Shown here: positions 28,590 through 36,707 of the stretch, piece by piece
Position numbering within the stretch: the stretch's first letter is position 1
How the letters are laid out: each line of letters begins with the position of its first letter
Assembly: GCF_900110065.1 (NCBI RefSeq)
Contig: NZ_FOCI01000013.1
Coordinates: 1-64,000, forward strand
From: Loktanella fryxellensis
Lineage (GTDB): Bacteria; Pseudomonadota; Alphaproteobacteria; Rhodobacterales; Rhodobacteraceae
Reading direction: 5' to 3'
Length of the DNA: 64,000 bases
Notes under the pieces: generated by a model
What the model saw: the letters and a program-made list of their open reading frames with translations, nothing else
Told to the model about the DNA's origin: nothing
Database searches by the model: none
Translations under genes and position numbers: made by a program

Positions 28590-29561
28590 CTACCCGGCCC
28601 CGATCAGCGCGCCCGCCGCGAACACCAGCGCCCCGCCCACCACGACCTGAAACGCCGCCCGCAGGAACGGCGTCTGCATGTAGCGGTTCTGGATCCACGC
28701 GATTGCCCACAACTCGACGAAGACCACGATCATGGCGATCACCGTCGCCGTCCAGAAATCCGGGATCAGATAAGGCAGCGCATGGCCAAGGCCGCCCACC
28801 GTGGTCATGACCCCGGCCGCAATGCCGCGCTTGACCGGCGACCCGCGGCCAGAGATCGCGCCGTCGTCCGACGCCGCCTCCGTGAACCCCATCGAGATGC
28901 CCGCCCCGATGCTGGCCGCGAGCCCCACCAGCAGCGTCGTGTGCGTGTCCTGCGTCGCGAATGCGGTGGCAAAGATCGGCGCCAGCGTGCTGACCGATCC
29001 GTCCATCAACCCCGCCAGCCCCGGATGCACCCACGTCAGCACGAACTGCCGATGCGCCGCCTCCGCTTCGCCCGTTCCCGCCGCCTGCACCCCTGCCGTC
29101 AGCGCATCGGCGGTGGCCACATGACCTGCCTCGGCCCGTGCCAGATCGCCCAGCAACGCCCGCGAGGCGGCATCCGATGTGGCCTGCGCCGCGCGGTGAT
29201 AGAACTGCGCCGCGTCACGCTCCATCTGGCCTGCGGCGGCGCGGATCTTCTCGAGCCCCAGATTGGCGGTCAGCCAGACGGGGTTGCGCGCGTAAAAGCC
29301 CGACACATGCTCGCGCCGGATCAGGGGGATCACGTCGCCGAAGCGCGCCCGGTGCAGGTCGATCAGGCGGATGCGGTGCTGATCCTCCTCCACCGCCATG
29401 CCGTCGAACAGCGCGGCACTGGCCGGATAATCGCTGCGCAGCATCTGCGCATAGCTGCGATAGATGCGCCCATCGTCCTCCTCCGACGAGATCGCCAGCG
29501 CCAGAACCTCCTGCTCGGACAGATCGGCAAAGCGGCGACGGCTTGCAAACCCTGGAATCAT
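28590..29561 (-). CDS. mbfA: membrane-bound ferritin, VIT1/CCC1-type iron exporter (MbfA-like)
   Basis: A 323-aa protein joining a ferritin-like (erythrin-type) domain to a VIT1/CCC1-family membrane domain. The first 160 residues hold paired iron-ligand helices: ISSEEDDGRIYRSY, EEDQH at residues 58-62, and RAEAGH near 145. The C-terminal half has about four to five membrane helices starting near GLMDGSVSTLAPIF. MbfA exports iron and protects against peroxide in Agrobacterium and Bradyrhizobium, where it is under Irr control. The AGGAG ribosome site lies before ATG 29561, and an iron-box-like sequence lies just upstream. Confidence 0.9.
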   Translation of the reverse strand: MIPGFASRRRFADLSEQEVLALAISSEEDDGRIYRSYAQMLRSDYPASAALFDGMAVEEDQHRIRLIDLHRARFGDVIPLIRREHVSGFYARNPVWLTANLGLEKIRAAAGQMERDAAQFYHRAAQATSDAASRALLGDLARAEAGHVATADALTAGVQAAGTGEAEAAHRQFVLTWVHPGLAGLMDGSVSTLAPIFATAFATQDTHTTLLVGLAASIGAGISMGFTEAASDDGAISGRGSPVKRGIAAGVMTTVGGLGHALPYLIPDFWTATVIAMIVVFVELWAIAWIQNRYMQTPFLRAAFQVVVGGALVFAAGALIGAG

Positions 29562-29576
29562 GGCGCGGCTCCTGAC

Positions 29577-29592
29577 TTAGAATGATTCCTAG
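29577..29592. promoter_or_regulatory. Irr-type iron control element
   Basis: TTAGAATGATTCCTAG, centred on the palindrome GAAT-G-ATTC. It resembles the Irr-bound iron control element (TTTAGAA-N3-TTCTAAA), with the right arm off by one inserted base. It starts 16 bases before the mbfA start codon, a position suited to repression when iron is low. Match is by eye. Confidence 0.6.
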
Positions 29593-29629
29593 TTACGCCG
29601 TTCGTGCCGCTGCGCAAGTCCGCGTGGCG

Positions 29630-30391
29630 TCAGTCCAGTCGACGCACGTCCAGATGGTTGCTGCCCGCCCGCTGCGTCACCTGAAACCGCCCGGTCTTGC
29701 GCAGCAGATCGCTCAGCTTGGCGCTGCCATAGGTGCGCGGATCGAACTCCGGGTTCGCACTGACCAGGTATTGTCCCAGCTGCCCCATGGAATACCAGTC
29801 GCCGTCGGGATCGATGCTGTTCATGGCAGAAATCACCAGCGGCACCACCTTGCTCGGCTGCTCCTTGGTGTTGGCCTCGGGCACCACCGGCGCGCGTGCC
29901 GGCGCGACCTCGGCACCGCCCGTGGGCGCGGCCGGCGCCACCTCGACCAGATCGCCGCCCAGGTTCTCGACGAAGATGAACCGCTTGCAGGCCCGCCGGA
30001 AGGCGTCCGGCGTCTTCTTCTGCCCGATGCCATAGACATCCAGACCCTGTTCGCGGATGCGGCTGGCCAGAGAGGTGAAGTCGCTGTCCGAGCTGACCAG
30101 CACGAAGCCTGCGAACCGCCCGGTGTGGAGCAGGTCCATCGCGTCGATCACGAGTGCTATGTCGCTGCTGTTCTTGCCGGTGGTATAGGCGGGTGACTGC
30201 TGCGGGTTCAGCCCGTGCTCCAGCAGGATGCGGTTCCACCCCCCCAGTTGCGGCGAGGCGAAATCACCGTAGATCCGCCGCACCGACGCCTCGCCGAAAC
30301 TCGCGATCTCCTCGAAGATGGCGGCGGCGAACTTGGGGCTGGTGTTGTCGGCATCGATCAGCACGGCCAGCAGCGGGCGACGTTCGGGCAT
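29630..30391 (-). CDS. NYN-domain protein with C-terminal LOTUS-like domain
   Basis: A 253-aa protein. Residues 1-145 are a NYN (PIN-like, LabA/DUF88) nuclease domain with the expected acidic residues: LIDADN (D13), NSSDIALVIDAMD (D77 and D84) and VSSDSDF (D102, D104). An Ala/Pro-rich linker (about 150-172) leads to a C-terminal helical domain (PLVISAMNSIDPDGDWYSMGQLGQYL) resembling the OST-HTH/LOTUS fold that binds RNA. It is therefore probably a single-strand RNA nuclease or RNA-binding factor; the target is unknown. A pair of palindromic repeats lies just upstream. Confidence 0.87.
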   Translation of the reverse strand: MPERRPLLAVLIDADNTSPKFAAAIFEEIASFGEASVRRIYGDFASPQLGGWNRILLEHGLNPQQSPAYTTGKNSSDIALVIDAMDLLHTGRFAGFVLVSSDSDFTSLASRIREQGLDVYGIGQKKTPDAFRRACKRFIFVENLGGDLVEVAPAAPTGGAEVAPARAPVVPEANTKEQPSKVVPLVISAMNSIDPDGDWYSMGQLGQYLVSANPEFDPRTYGSAKLSDLLRKTGRFQVTQRAGSNHLDVRRLD

Positions 30392-30516
30392 GGGGCGGTG
30401 TCCTTTGCGGTTTCACCGGCTCTACCGCAGACCTCGCCTCCACGCCACCCCGGCGCGGTCCACGAGGCGATGGCCGCACAAAGGCGATCCACCCGCATCG
30501 CCCGCCGCCGTGCCCC

Positions 30517-30563
30517 GTTCTTCTGAACGCAAATATTCCGGGGGTCGGGGGCTGGCCCCTCGC
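30517..30563. repeat. palindromic intergenic repeat, copy D
   Basis: GTTCTTCTGAACGC then AAATATTCCGGGGG and the hairpin GGGGGC-TGG-CCCC. It differs from the other copies in the GAACG part of the 5' box. Confidence 0.85.
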
Positions 30564-30729
30564 ACGCTGCAACCCGCAAACCCTGCAATGGCCGGACGCT
30601 GCAACACCCGGACGCCGCAGCTTCCGAATGCTGCGCCACCGGCACATCGCCCCTTGCCACCTCGCCCCACCGCCAACCAGTCGACCGCGGCCCCGCCGCC
30701 GCCCAACACCCCAGTCGCCGCCGTCCCCC

Positions 30730-30778
30730 GTTCTTCTGGTCGGAAATATCCCGGGGGTCGGGGGGCTGGCCCCCCGGG
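30730..30778. repeat. palindromic intergenic repeat, copy E
   Basis: GTTCTTCTGGTCGG then AAATATCCCGGGGG and the hairpin GGGGGGC-TGG-CCCCCC, the longest G/C stem in the set. It ends 17 nt before the stop of the alcohol dehydrogenase gene. Confidence 0.87.
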
Positions 30779-30794
30779 ATTGCATCGCATGCGG

Positions 30795-31907
30795 TCAGTA
30801 GATCACCACACCCCGGATGCTCTCGCCGTGGTGCATCAGGTCGAACCCCTTGTTAATGTCCTCCAGCGGCATGGTGTGGGTGATCATCGGATCGATCTCG
30901 ATCTTGCCCTGCATGTACCAGTCCACGATCTTGGGCACGTCGGTGCGCCCACGGGCACCGCCGAACGCGGTGCCGCGCCACGACCGCCCGGTGACAAGCT
31001 GGAACGGTCGCGTGCTGATCTCGGCACCTGCGGGGGCCACGCCGATGATGATGCTTTCGCCCCAGCCCTTGTGGGCCGATTCCAGTGCCGTGCGCATGAC
31101 GTTCACGTTGCCCGTCGCGTCAAAGGTATAGTCCGCCCCGCCGCGCGTCAGTTCCACCAGATGCCCGACCAGATCGCCGGTCACCTCCTTGGGGTTGACG
31201 AAATCGGTCATGCCGAACCGCTTGCCCATGGTCACCCGCTCGGGGTTGATGTCCACGCCCACGATCTGGCTGGCCCCCGCCATGCGCAGACCCTGAATGA
31301 CGTTCAGGCCAATCCCGCCCAGACCGAACACGATGGCGCGGCAGCCGTATTCCGCCTTGGCCGTGTTGATCACCGCACCGATGCCGGTCGTGACGCCGCA
31401 GCCGATGTAGCAGACCTTGTCGAACGGCGCGTCGGGCCGGATCTTGGCCAGCGCGATCTCCGGCAGGACCGTGTGGTTGGCAAAGGTCGAGCAGCCCATG
31501 TAATGCAGGATCGGCGTCCCATCGAGCATCGAGAAGCGCGAGGTCCCGTCGGGCATCACGCCGCGGCCCTGGGTCGTGCGGATCTTCTGGCACAGGTTCG
31601 TCTTGGGGTGCAGGCAATACTCGCACTCGCGGCATTCGGGGGTATAGAGCGGGATGACGTGATCGCCGGGCTTCAGACTGGTGACGCCCTCGCCCACCTC
31701 CAGCACCACGCCTGCGCCCTCGTGACCAAGGATCGCGGGAAACGCGCCTTCGGGATCGTCGCCGGACAGGGTGAAGGCGTCGGTGTGGCACAGGCCGGTT
31801 GCCTTGATCTCCACCAGCACCTCGCCTGCGCGGGGACCATCGAGGTTCACTTCCATGATTTCGAGGGGCTGGCCGGCCTTCAGGGCCACGGCTGCACGGG
31901 TTCGCAT
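30795..31907 (-). CDS. adhI: S-(hydroxymethyl)glutathione / class III alcohol dehydrogenase
   Basis: A 370-aa zinc-dependent class III alcohol dehydrogenase that oxidises S-(hydroxymethyl)glutathione in formaldehyde detoxification and can reduce S-nitrosoglutathione. Catalytic zinc ligands are C40 (TGLCHTD) and H62 (GHEGAG). The structural zinc set is C92, C95, C98 and C106. The NAD-binding [10 protein letters not shown] lies near residue 195, and [14 protein letters not shown] and [13 protein letters not shown] match class III. The ATG at 31907 gives the family start [17 protein letters not shown]. No S-formylglutathione hydrolase is next to it. Confidence 0.95.
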   Translation of the reverse strand: MRTRAAVALKAGQPLEIMEVNLDGPRAGEVLVEIKATGLCHTDAFTLSGDDPEGAFPAILGHEGAGVVLEVGEGVTSLKPGDHVIPLYTPECRECEYCLHPKTNLCQKIRTTQGRGVMPDGTSRFSMLDGTPILHYMGCSTFANHTVLPEIALAKIRPDAPFDKVCYIGCGVTTGIGAVINTAKAEYGCRAIVFGLGGIGLNVIQGLRMAGASQIVGVDINPERVTMGKRFGMTDFVNPKEVTGDLVGHLVELTRGGADYTFDATGNVNVMRTALESAHKGWGESIIIGVAPAGAEISTRPFQLVTGRSWRGTAFGGARGRTDVPKIVDWYMQGKIEIDPMITHTMPLEDINKGFDLMHHGESIRGVVIY

Positions 31908-32015
31908 GGGATCGCCTTTCGAGGGGGAAAATGTCCCGTGCAGGTTCGGCGAAATCCGACCCGAGTGCAAGGCGGTGGCTTGCCAAGCGACCGGCCCCGG
32001 CGCAATCATCGCCGC

Positions 32016-32288
32016 ATGAAACACCTTATCCTGATCCTGCCGCTGCTGGCGGCCTGCACGCCCGTACCGGGCACCACCCCCATCCCCGCACCCGGTGGCC
32101 CGGATACCTGCGGTGCGGCGGATTATGCCGACCTCGTCGGCCTTTCGCTGGCAGCGACGACGCTGCCGGTCGGCCTGAACATGCGCGTGACACAGCCCGG
32201 CGACATGGTGACGATGGATTTCGCCCCCGACCGCCTGAACATCCGCGTGGACGAGGCGGGCCTCATCACCAGCGTGACATGCGGCTGA
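32016..32288 (+). CDS. I78-family peptidase inhibitor lipoprotein (first)
   Basis: A 90-aa lipoprotein (signal [14 protein letters not shown]; lipobox LAAC) with the I78 elafin-like inhibitor pattern: [15 protein letters not shown], then [27 protein letters not shown] and a final CG. Two mature cysteines (C near the start and C near the end) bracket the domain. Such proteins inhibit serine peptidases in the periplasm; the target here is unknown. It overlaps the second inhibitor gene by 10 nt. It is divergent from adhI. Confidence 0.85.
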   Translation: MKHLILILPLLAACTPVPGTTPIPAPGGPDTCGAADYADLVGLSLAATTLPVGLNMRVTQPGDMVTMDFAPDRLNIRVDEAGLITSVTCG

Positions 32289-32620
32289 CCGGACGACACA
32301 GGGGGCGGCTGATCTGGCTGGCCCCGCTGGCCTTGGCCGCCTGCGGCGCTGCCGTCCCGTCCCCGCCGCCCGCGGCACCGGGCGCACAACCCGTCGCGGC
32401 AGGGACCGTGCCGACAGGTCCGGGCGTCGAAAACTCCTGCGGGGCCGGCCGACACGCCAGCCTTTTGGGCAAGGATGCGACTGTTCTGGAACGGGTGCTC
32501 ATCATGGCGCCGGTGCAGGTGTTGCGGCCGGGTGGCATCGCCGCACAGGATTTCATCCCGGACCGCATCAATTTCATCATCGGGGCCGACAACCGCATCA
32601 CCGCCATCACCTGCGGCTGA
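32279..32620 (+). CDS. I78-family peptidase inhibitor lipoprotein (second)
   Basis: A 113-aa protein with a signal peptide ([13 protein letters not shown] lipobox at about residue 22), a Pro-rich spacer ([13 protein letters not shown]) and the same I78 pattern: [40 protein letters not shown] and a final TCG. It is a tandem paralogue of the upstream gene, and its ATG lies 10 nt inside that gene, so the two are translationally linked. The pair probably arose by duplication. Confidence 0.83.
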   Translation: MRLTGRHRGRLIWLAPLALAACGAAVPSPPPAAPGAQPVAAGTVPTGPGVENSCGAGRHASLLGKDATVLERVLIMAPVQVLRPGGIAAQDFIPDRINFIIGADNRITAITCG

Positions 32621-32660
32621 TCCCCTTGATTTGTGCCGATCCGGTGCGCAAGTCTGTCAC

Positions 32661-33002
32661 ATGACACTTCTGACCCCACCCCCGTTCATCGCGGGCCCGG
32701 ACGACCGCGTGTCGTTCCACCGGACCGAACTCGGGCCGATCCTGACGCTTTATGGCCGGATGGTCGCGGCGGGCGAATGGCGCGACTACGGCATTTCGAG
32801 CTTGCGCGACCTCGCGGTGTTCAGCGTGTTCCGCCGGACGGCCGAAAACCCGATTTACCGGATTGAAAAGCGGCCCAAGCTGCGCCTGAAACAAGGGCAG
32901 TATGCGGTCGTGGCGATGGACGGCCAGATCCTGAAACGCGGCAACGACCTGCCCGCCGTGCTGCGGGTTCTGGACCGCAAGCTGATCCGCTCCGTGGACT
33001 AA
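32661..33002 (+). CDS. DUF2794 family protein
   Basis: A 113-aa soluble basic protein, from MTLLTPPPFIAGPDDRVSFHRTEL to VLRVLDRKLIRSVD. It matches the DUF2794 pattern: VSFHRTELGPILTLYGRMVAAGEWRDYGIS, then FRRTAENPIYRIEKRPKLRLKQGQY. DUF2794 proteins are conserved in alphaproteobacteria; function unknown. The region between it and the upstream I78 gene is only 40 nt. It faces the convergent NlpC/P60 gene. Confidence 0.85.
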   Translation: MTLLTPPPFIAGPDDRVSFHRTELGPILTLYGRMVAAGEWRDYGISSLRDLAVFSVFRRTAENPIYRIEKRPKLRLKQGQYAVVAMDGQILKRGNDLPAVLRVLDRKLIRSVD

Positions 33003-33075
33003 GGGCGGCGTCTGGACCCGTTCAACGACGCCGTCATACAACGCCGCATCCCGCCCTCGGCCGCGCCGCCCGTGC

Positions 33076-33921
33076 TCAGCCGTCCAGCCCCGGTATCCGG
33101 CGGCGCGACGTGACCTCGCTGGCATCCGTGGTGCGGATCCGCAGGATCGCCGTGGCGATGGGTTCATAGGTGACGGCCATCGCGTGACCGTTGGCGTGGA
33201 TCAGCGTGTCCGCATCCACCATCATCCCCACATGACCGCGCCAGAACACCAGATCACCGCGCATCAGCGGCGCATCGGGGGCCAGCGGCACACCCAGCGC
33301 CGCCTCCTGCAAGTCCGCATCCCCCGGACAGGCGATGTCGCAGGCCCCCAGCGCCGCGGCGATCAGGCCGGAACAATCGATCCCCCGCGTGCTGTTCCCG
33401 CCCCACAGGTAAGGCACGCCGAAATGCAACTGCGCCACGGTGGCGGGGCTGGCGAAGGGCCGGTCCAGCGGCCGCAGATGCCGCTTCGGCACGAACCCCT
33501 GCGGCGTCTGATAGAAATGCCGCCGCTCGTCCACGACCTGCACCCGCGCGCCAAAGGGCAGCGCCATCACGTCCGGCGATTTCAGATCCGCGTCGCAGTA
33601 GGCGTGCGTGGCAAAGGTGCCGACGCGGTGCGTGGTCCCCACGCCTGCGACCAGCGCGGCACTGGGCACATACCCCACATAGCCGTCGGCACAGCGGATG
33701 AACGCCCAGCCGTCGCGGTCCTCCAGCACCAGAACGCCCTGCCCCAGCAGCACCTGCCTGTCGCGGCGACTGGCAGGCGCGGTGGCGGGTGCCGTCATCA
33801 GGTCGGTAACGGGCCGCGACAGCACGGCCTCCACTCCGTCCACCGCCAGCAGACCCGGCACGTCACCCATGCCGCGCCACGCCACGCGGGCGTTGGCAGC
33901 GGTCAACCGGCGGTCCGTCAC
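33076..33921 (-). CDS. NlpC/P60 peptidase with SH3 domains
   Basis: A 281-aa NlpC/P60-family cell-wall peptidase. Residues 20-150 form bacterial SH3-like segments (VLLGQGVLVLEDRDGWAFIRCADGYVG). The catalytic Cys is C183 in RGIDCSGL, after VPYLWGGNSTRG, and the His is H230 in RGHVGMMVD. It probably hydrolyses a gamma-D-glutamyl-diaminopimelate bond in peptidoglycan or wall peptides. There is no signal peptide, so a role in recycling of imported muropeptides is likely. It overlaps the M17 peptidase gene by 4 nt, a pairing that supports peptide recycling. Confidence 0.9.
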   Translation of the reverse strand: MTDRRLTAANARVAWRGMGDVPGLLAVDGVEAVLSRPVTDLMTAPATAPASRRDRQVLLGQGVLVLEDRDGWAFIRCADGYVGYVPSAALVAGVGTTHRVGTFATHAYCDADLKSPDVMALPFGARVQVVDERRHFYQTPQGFVPKRHLRPLDRPFASPATVAQLHFGVPYLWGGNSTRGIDCSGLIAAALGACDIACPGDADLQEAALGVPLAPDAPLMRGDLVFWRGHVGMMVDADTLIHANGHAMAVTYEPIATAILRIRTTDASEVTSRRRIPGLDG

Positions 33922-35318
33922 CGCGACAGCCCCAGCAGGTCGGGCAGCGCATCGAGGATCGCACGCGCCCCGATCCCCGCCCCGCCCTTGGGCCGGGCGG
34001 GTTTGCTGATCGGCGTCCAGCCGTAGATGTCGAAATGGATGTAGGGCTTGTCCGTGAAGCGCCGCAGGAACAGCGCCGCCGTGATCGCCCCCGCCATGCC
34101 CCCACCGGGCGCGTTGTCCAGATCCGCGATCCCCGGCTCGATCATCTCCTCATAGGGGTCGTGGAACGGCAGGCGCCAGACCGGATCGGCCACGCGGGCG
34201 GCAGCGGCGGTCAGGGCCGCCGCGTGGCCGTCGTCGTCCGTAAAGAACGGTGCGATGTCGGGCCCCAGCGCCACCCGCGCCGCCCCCGTCAGCGTCGCCA
34301 TCGAGATCACGAGGTCGGTGTCGCCCTCGCAGGCCAGCGCCAGCGCATCGGCCAGCACGAGGCGGCCTTCCGCGTCGGTGTTGTTGATCTCGACCGTCAG
34401 CCCCTTGCGGCTGGTCAGGATATCCTGCGGACGGAACGCGTCGGCGGAGATGCTGTTTTCCACCGCCGGGATCAGCACGCGCAGACGCAGGGGCAGGTTC
34501 AGCGCCATGATCATCTGCGCCAGACCCAGCACCGTGGCCGCCCCGCCCATGTCCTTCTTCATCAGCCCCATGCTGCTGCCGGGCTTGATGTTCAGCCCGC
34601 CGGTGTCGAAACACACGCCCTTGCCGACCAGCGTCAGATGTGGCCCGGTGTGGCCCCAGTTCATCTCGATCAGGCGCGGCGCACTGGCACTGGCGCGACC
34701 GACCGCGTGGATCAGGGGAAAGTTTGCGGCGATCAGATCGTCGCCCACCGTCACCGTGCAATCGGCCCCATGGGCTTGCGCCAGCGCCTGTGCGGCATCG
34801 GCCAGATCGGCGGGGCCCATGTCGTTGGTGGGCGTGTTTATCAGGTCGCGGGTCAGCGCCTCGCCGTCCGCGATCGCCTGCAGGCGCGCGGCACCGACGT
34901 CATTTGGCGCAACCAGACGGGCGGCTGCGGGGCGCGGCGCGCCATAGCGGGCGAAATCATAGCTTTCCATCAGCCAGCCGAGGGCCGTTTCAGCCTGCGC
35001 AGGTCCGGTCAGCCCAGATGCAATGGCATAAGTGCCGGGTGGCAGGCGACGGGCAGCGGGGGCCACGACGAAGCGGCTGCGCCGACGCTGCGCGGCACTG
35101 CCCTGCCCGACCAGCGCCATGGCGATGCCACCGCCCTCGCCGGGGACGACCAGCGTGGTCCCGGCGGCGGCGGTGAACCCGCACGCCGCGGCCCAGGACC
35201 GGGCACCGGCGGGGATGGCGGCAAGGTCGTCCGCATCGATGACGTGCAGCGGAATGGCGGCACTGTCGGCGGCGGCGAACGTGGCGATGTGGGGGGATGG
35301 GGGTGTCTGGCGGGTCAT
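33918..35318 (-). CDS. M17-family leucyl aminopeptidase
   Basis: A 466-aa M17 aminopeptidase. The two-metal site is clear: LVGKGVCFDTGGLNIK, KKDMGGAA, NTDAEGRLVLADAL, with VVISMATLTGAARVALG near the substrate pocket. It cleaves N-terminal residues from peptides in the cytoplasm, probably as a hexamer. It lies upstream of and overlaps (4 nt) the NlpC/P60 gene, so both enzymes may break down imported murein peptides in sequence. The N-terminal domain (residues 1-150) is less conserved, as usual for the family. Confidence 0.93.
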   Translation of the reverse strand: MTRQTPPSPHIATFAAADSAAIPLHVIDADDLAAIPAGARSWAAACGFTAAAGTTLVVPGEGGGIAMALVGQGSAAQRRRSRFVVAPAARRLPPGTYAIASGLTGPAQAETALGWLMESYDFARYGAPRPAAARLVAPNDVGAARLQAIADGEALTRDLINTPTNDMGPADLADAAQALAQAHGADCTVTVGDDLIAANFPLIHAVGRASASAPRLIEMNWGHTGPHLTLVGKGVCFDTGGLNIKPGSSMGLMKKDMGGAATVLGLAQMIMALNLPLRLRVLIPAVENSISADAFRPQDILTSRKGLTVEINNTDAEGRLVLADALALACEGDTDLVISMATLTGAARVALGPDIAPFFTDDDGHAAALTAAAARVADPVWRLPFHDPYEEMIEPGIADLDNAPGGGMAGAITAALFLRRFTDKPYIHFDIYGWTPISKPARPKGGAGIGARAILDALPDLLGLSR

Positions 35319-35394
35319 GTCGGCGGGGGGTCCATTCTAGATCCCCGCAAGCCTAACGGTCTGGTCGGTGACGGCAAGGGTCGGTCGGTGGGTG

Positions 35395-35769
35395 CTAGAC
35401 GGTGCGGATGTCCCAGATCTGGCTGATCGCCAGATCAAAGCCACGCTCCAGACGCGACAGCGTCGCCTCCAGTGCGACGCTGTCGGTCTGGCGGGCGCAG
35501 TCGGCGACGTGTCGGGCGGCGGTCACGACCTCGGTCAGACCGATGCCCAGCGCGATGACGGCCATGCGGTCGGACTGCCGCGCCAGATCGGCAAAGCCCG
35601 CGATGCTGCGCAGATCCTGCAACCGGTTCAGGCGAATCGCCAGATCCTCGAGCGCCTGGCAGATCGTCTCCTCGGCGGCGCGTTCACCGAGATCGCGATA
35701 GATCTGGGACAATGGCCCCGGATCGATCACGGGATTGCGGATACATTCGAGAACGGTCACGGTGTTCAT
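35395..35769 (-). CDS. conserved helical hypothetical protein
   Basis: A 124-aa, almost fully helical protein: YRDLGERAAEETICQALEDLAIRLNRLQDL then VADCARQTDSVALEATLSRLERGFDLAISQIWDI. It has heptad-like spacing of hydrophobic residues and several acidic residues. There is no signal peptide. The fold and short size suggest a four-helix bundle, possibly a phosphotransfer or binding partner, but no conserved His motif was found, so I leave the function open. It is divergent from the carbonic anhydrase gene. Confidence 0.65.
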   Translation of the reverse strand: MNTVTVLECIRNPVIDPGPLSQIYRDLGERAAEETICQALEDLAIRLNRLQDLRSIAGFADLARQSDRMAVIALGIGLTEVVTAARHVADCARQTDSVALEATLSRLERGFDLAISQIWDIRTV

Positions 35770-35913
35770 GGGCGGCCCCTGTGAAAGCTGCTGGCGATGG
35801 GACCTTCTAGGGTCGGCGTGGTCACCATTTCATTGATGCAAGTCTGCGAAATCCCTCGAAGACCGCTCAAATGCCGCCTAATATCGCGACAAATCCGAAG
35901 GAAACGATCCATC

Positions 35914-36585
35914 ATGCGAGATGACACGCAGCACGCCCTTTGCCACGTCAAGCCGCTGCCCGACTATCTGGTGAAGCGCTATCACGGCTGGCGGGCGACC
36001 ACCTATACCGAGAACCGCAGCTGGTATCGCAGGTTGGCCGACGGCGGGCAGCATCCGCGTGCGATGGTGATCTCGTGCTGCGACAGCCGGGTGCACGTCA
36101 CGTCCATCTTCGGCGCGGATCAGGGAGAGTTCTTCATCCACCGCAACATCGCGGCGCTGGTCCCGCCGTTCGCGGCGGACGGCAAGCAACACGGCACGTC
36201 GGCCACGGTGGAATACGCGGTGACAGCGCTGAAGGTGGCGCATGTCGTCGTGTTGGGCCATTCGTCCTGCGGCGGCGTTCAGGGATGCCTGAGCATGTGC
36301 GACGGCCACGCGCCGGAGCTGGAGGAGGAGACGAGCTTCGTCGGACGCTGGATGGACATCCTGCGGCCCGGCTACGCCCGCCTGCCTGCGGGGTCGGACG
36401 CCGAGCGGCTGCGCGCGCTGGAGAAGGAAGCGGTCATCGTCAGCCTGCAGAACCTGATGACCTTCCCCTTCATCGCGTCGGCGGTCGAGGATGGCGCCCT
36501 GACCCTGCACGGGCTGTGGCATGACATCGGCGAAGGCGCGCTCGAGGCTTACGTGCCGGAACAGGGGCGCTTTTCGCTCATCTGA
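35914..36585 (+). CDS. beta-class carbonic anhydrase
   Basis: A 223-aa beta-class carbonic anhydrase catalysing CO2 hydration to bicarbonate. Zinc ligands are C56 (CCDSR motif), H116 and C119 (GHSSCGGV), with the D57/R59 dyad. Strands FIHRNIA and VEYAVTALKVAHVVVLG are family-typical. It might supply bicarbonate to carboxylases such as PccAB, but that is an inference. A purine-rich AAGGAAAC ribosome site lies before ATG 35914. A perfect 14-bp stem hairpin lies just after its stop. Confidence 0.92.
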   Translation: MRDDTQHALCHVKPLPDYLVKRYHGWRATTYTENRSWYRRLADGGQHPRAMVISCCDSRVHVTSIFGADQGEFFIHRNIAALVPPFAADGKQHGTSATVEYAVTALKVAHVVVLGHSSCGGVQGCLSMCDGHAPELEEETSFVGRWMDILRPGYARLPAGSDAERLRALEKEAVIVSLQNLMTFPFIASAVEDGALTLHGLWHDIGEGALEAYVPEQGRFSLI

Positions 36586-36590
36586 CCCGG

Positions 36591-36624
36591 CCCTGCCTGT
36601 GGCACGTTTTTGCCACAGGCAGGG
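36591..36624. terminator. perfect 14-bp stem hairpin after carbonic anhydrase
   Basis: CCCTGCCTGTGGCA and its exact complement TGCCACAGGCAGGG flank a 6-nt loop CGTTTT. There is no T-run after it. It is probably a terminator or transcript-stabilising hairpin for the carbonic anhydrase gene. Confidence 0.65.
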
Positions 36625-36707
36625 CTTGTCGCCCGCAAAGGCTGGGCAAACGCGGGCGCGCCTCCTACCTGCGCCACATTGCGGGCGGACCGCACAAGAG
36701 GTGAAGC

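Larger units (their letters stand above)
30392..30794. other. 403-nt intergenic region with two repeat copies
   Basis: Region between two leftward genes with no convincing gene. It holds palindromic repeat copies D and E in the same orientation 213 nt apart, plus C-rich sequence with repeated GGACGC/CTGCAA motifs. It should contain the promoter of the NYN gene and the 3' end of the alcohol dehydrogenase transcript. Confidence 0.55.
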
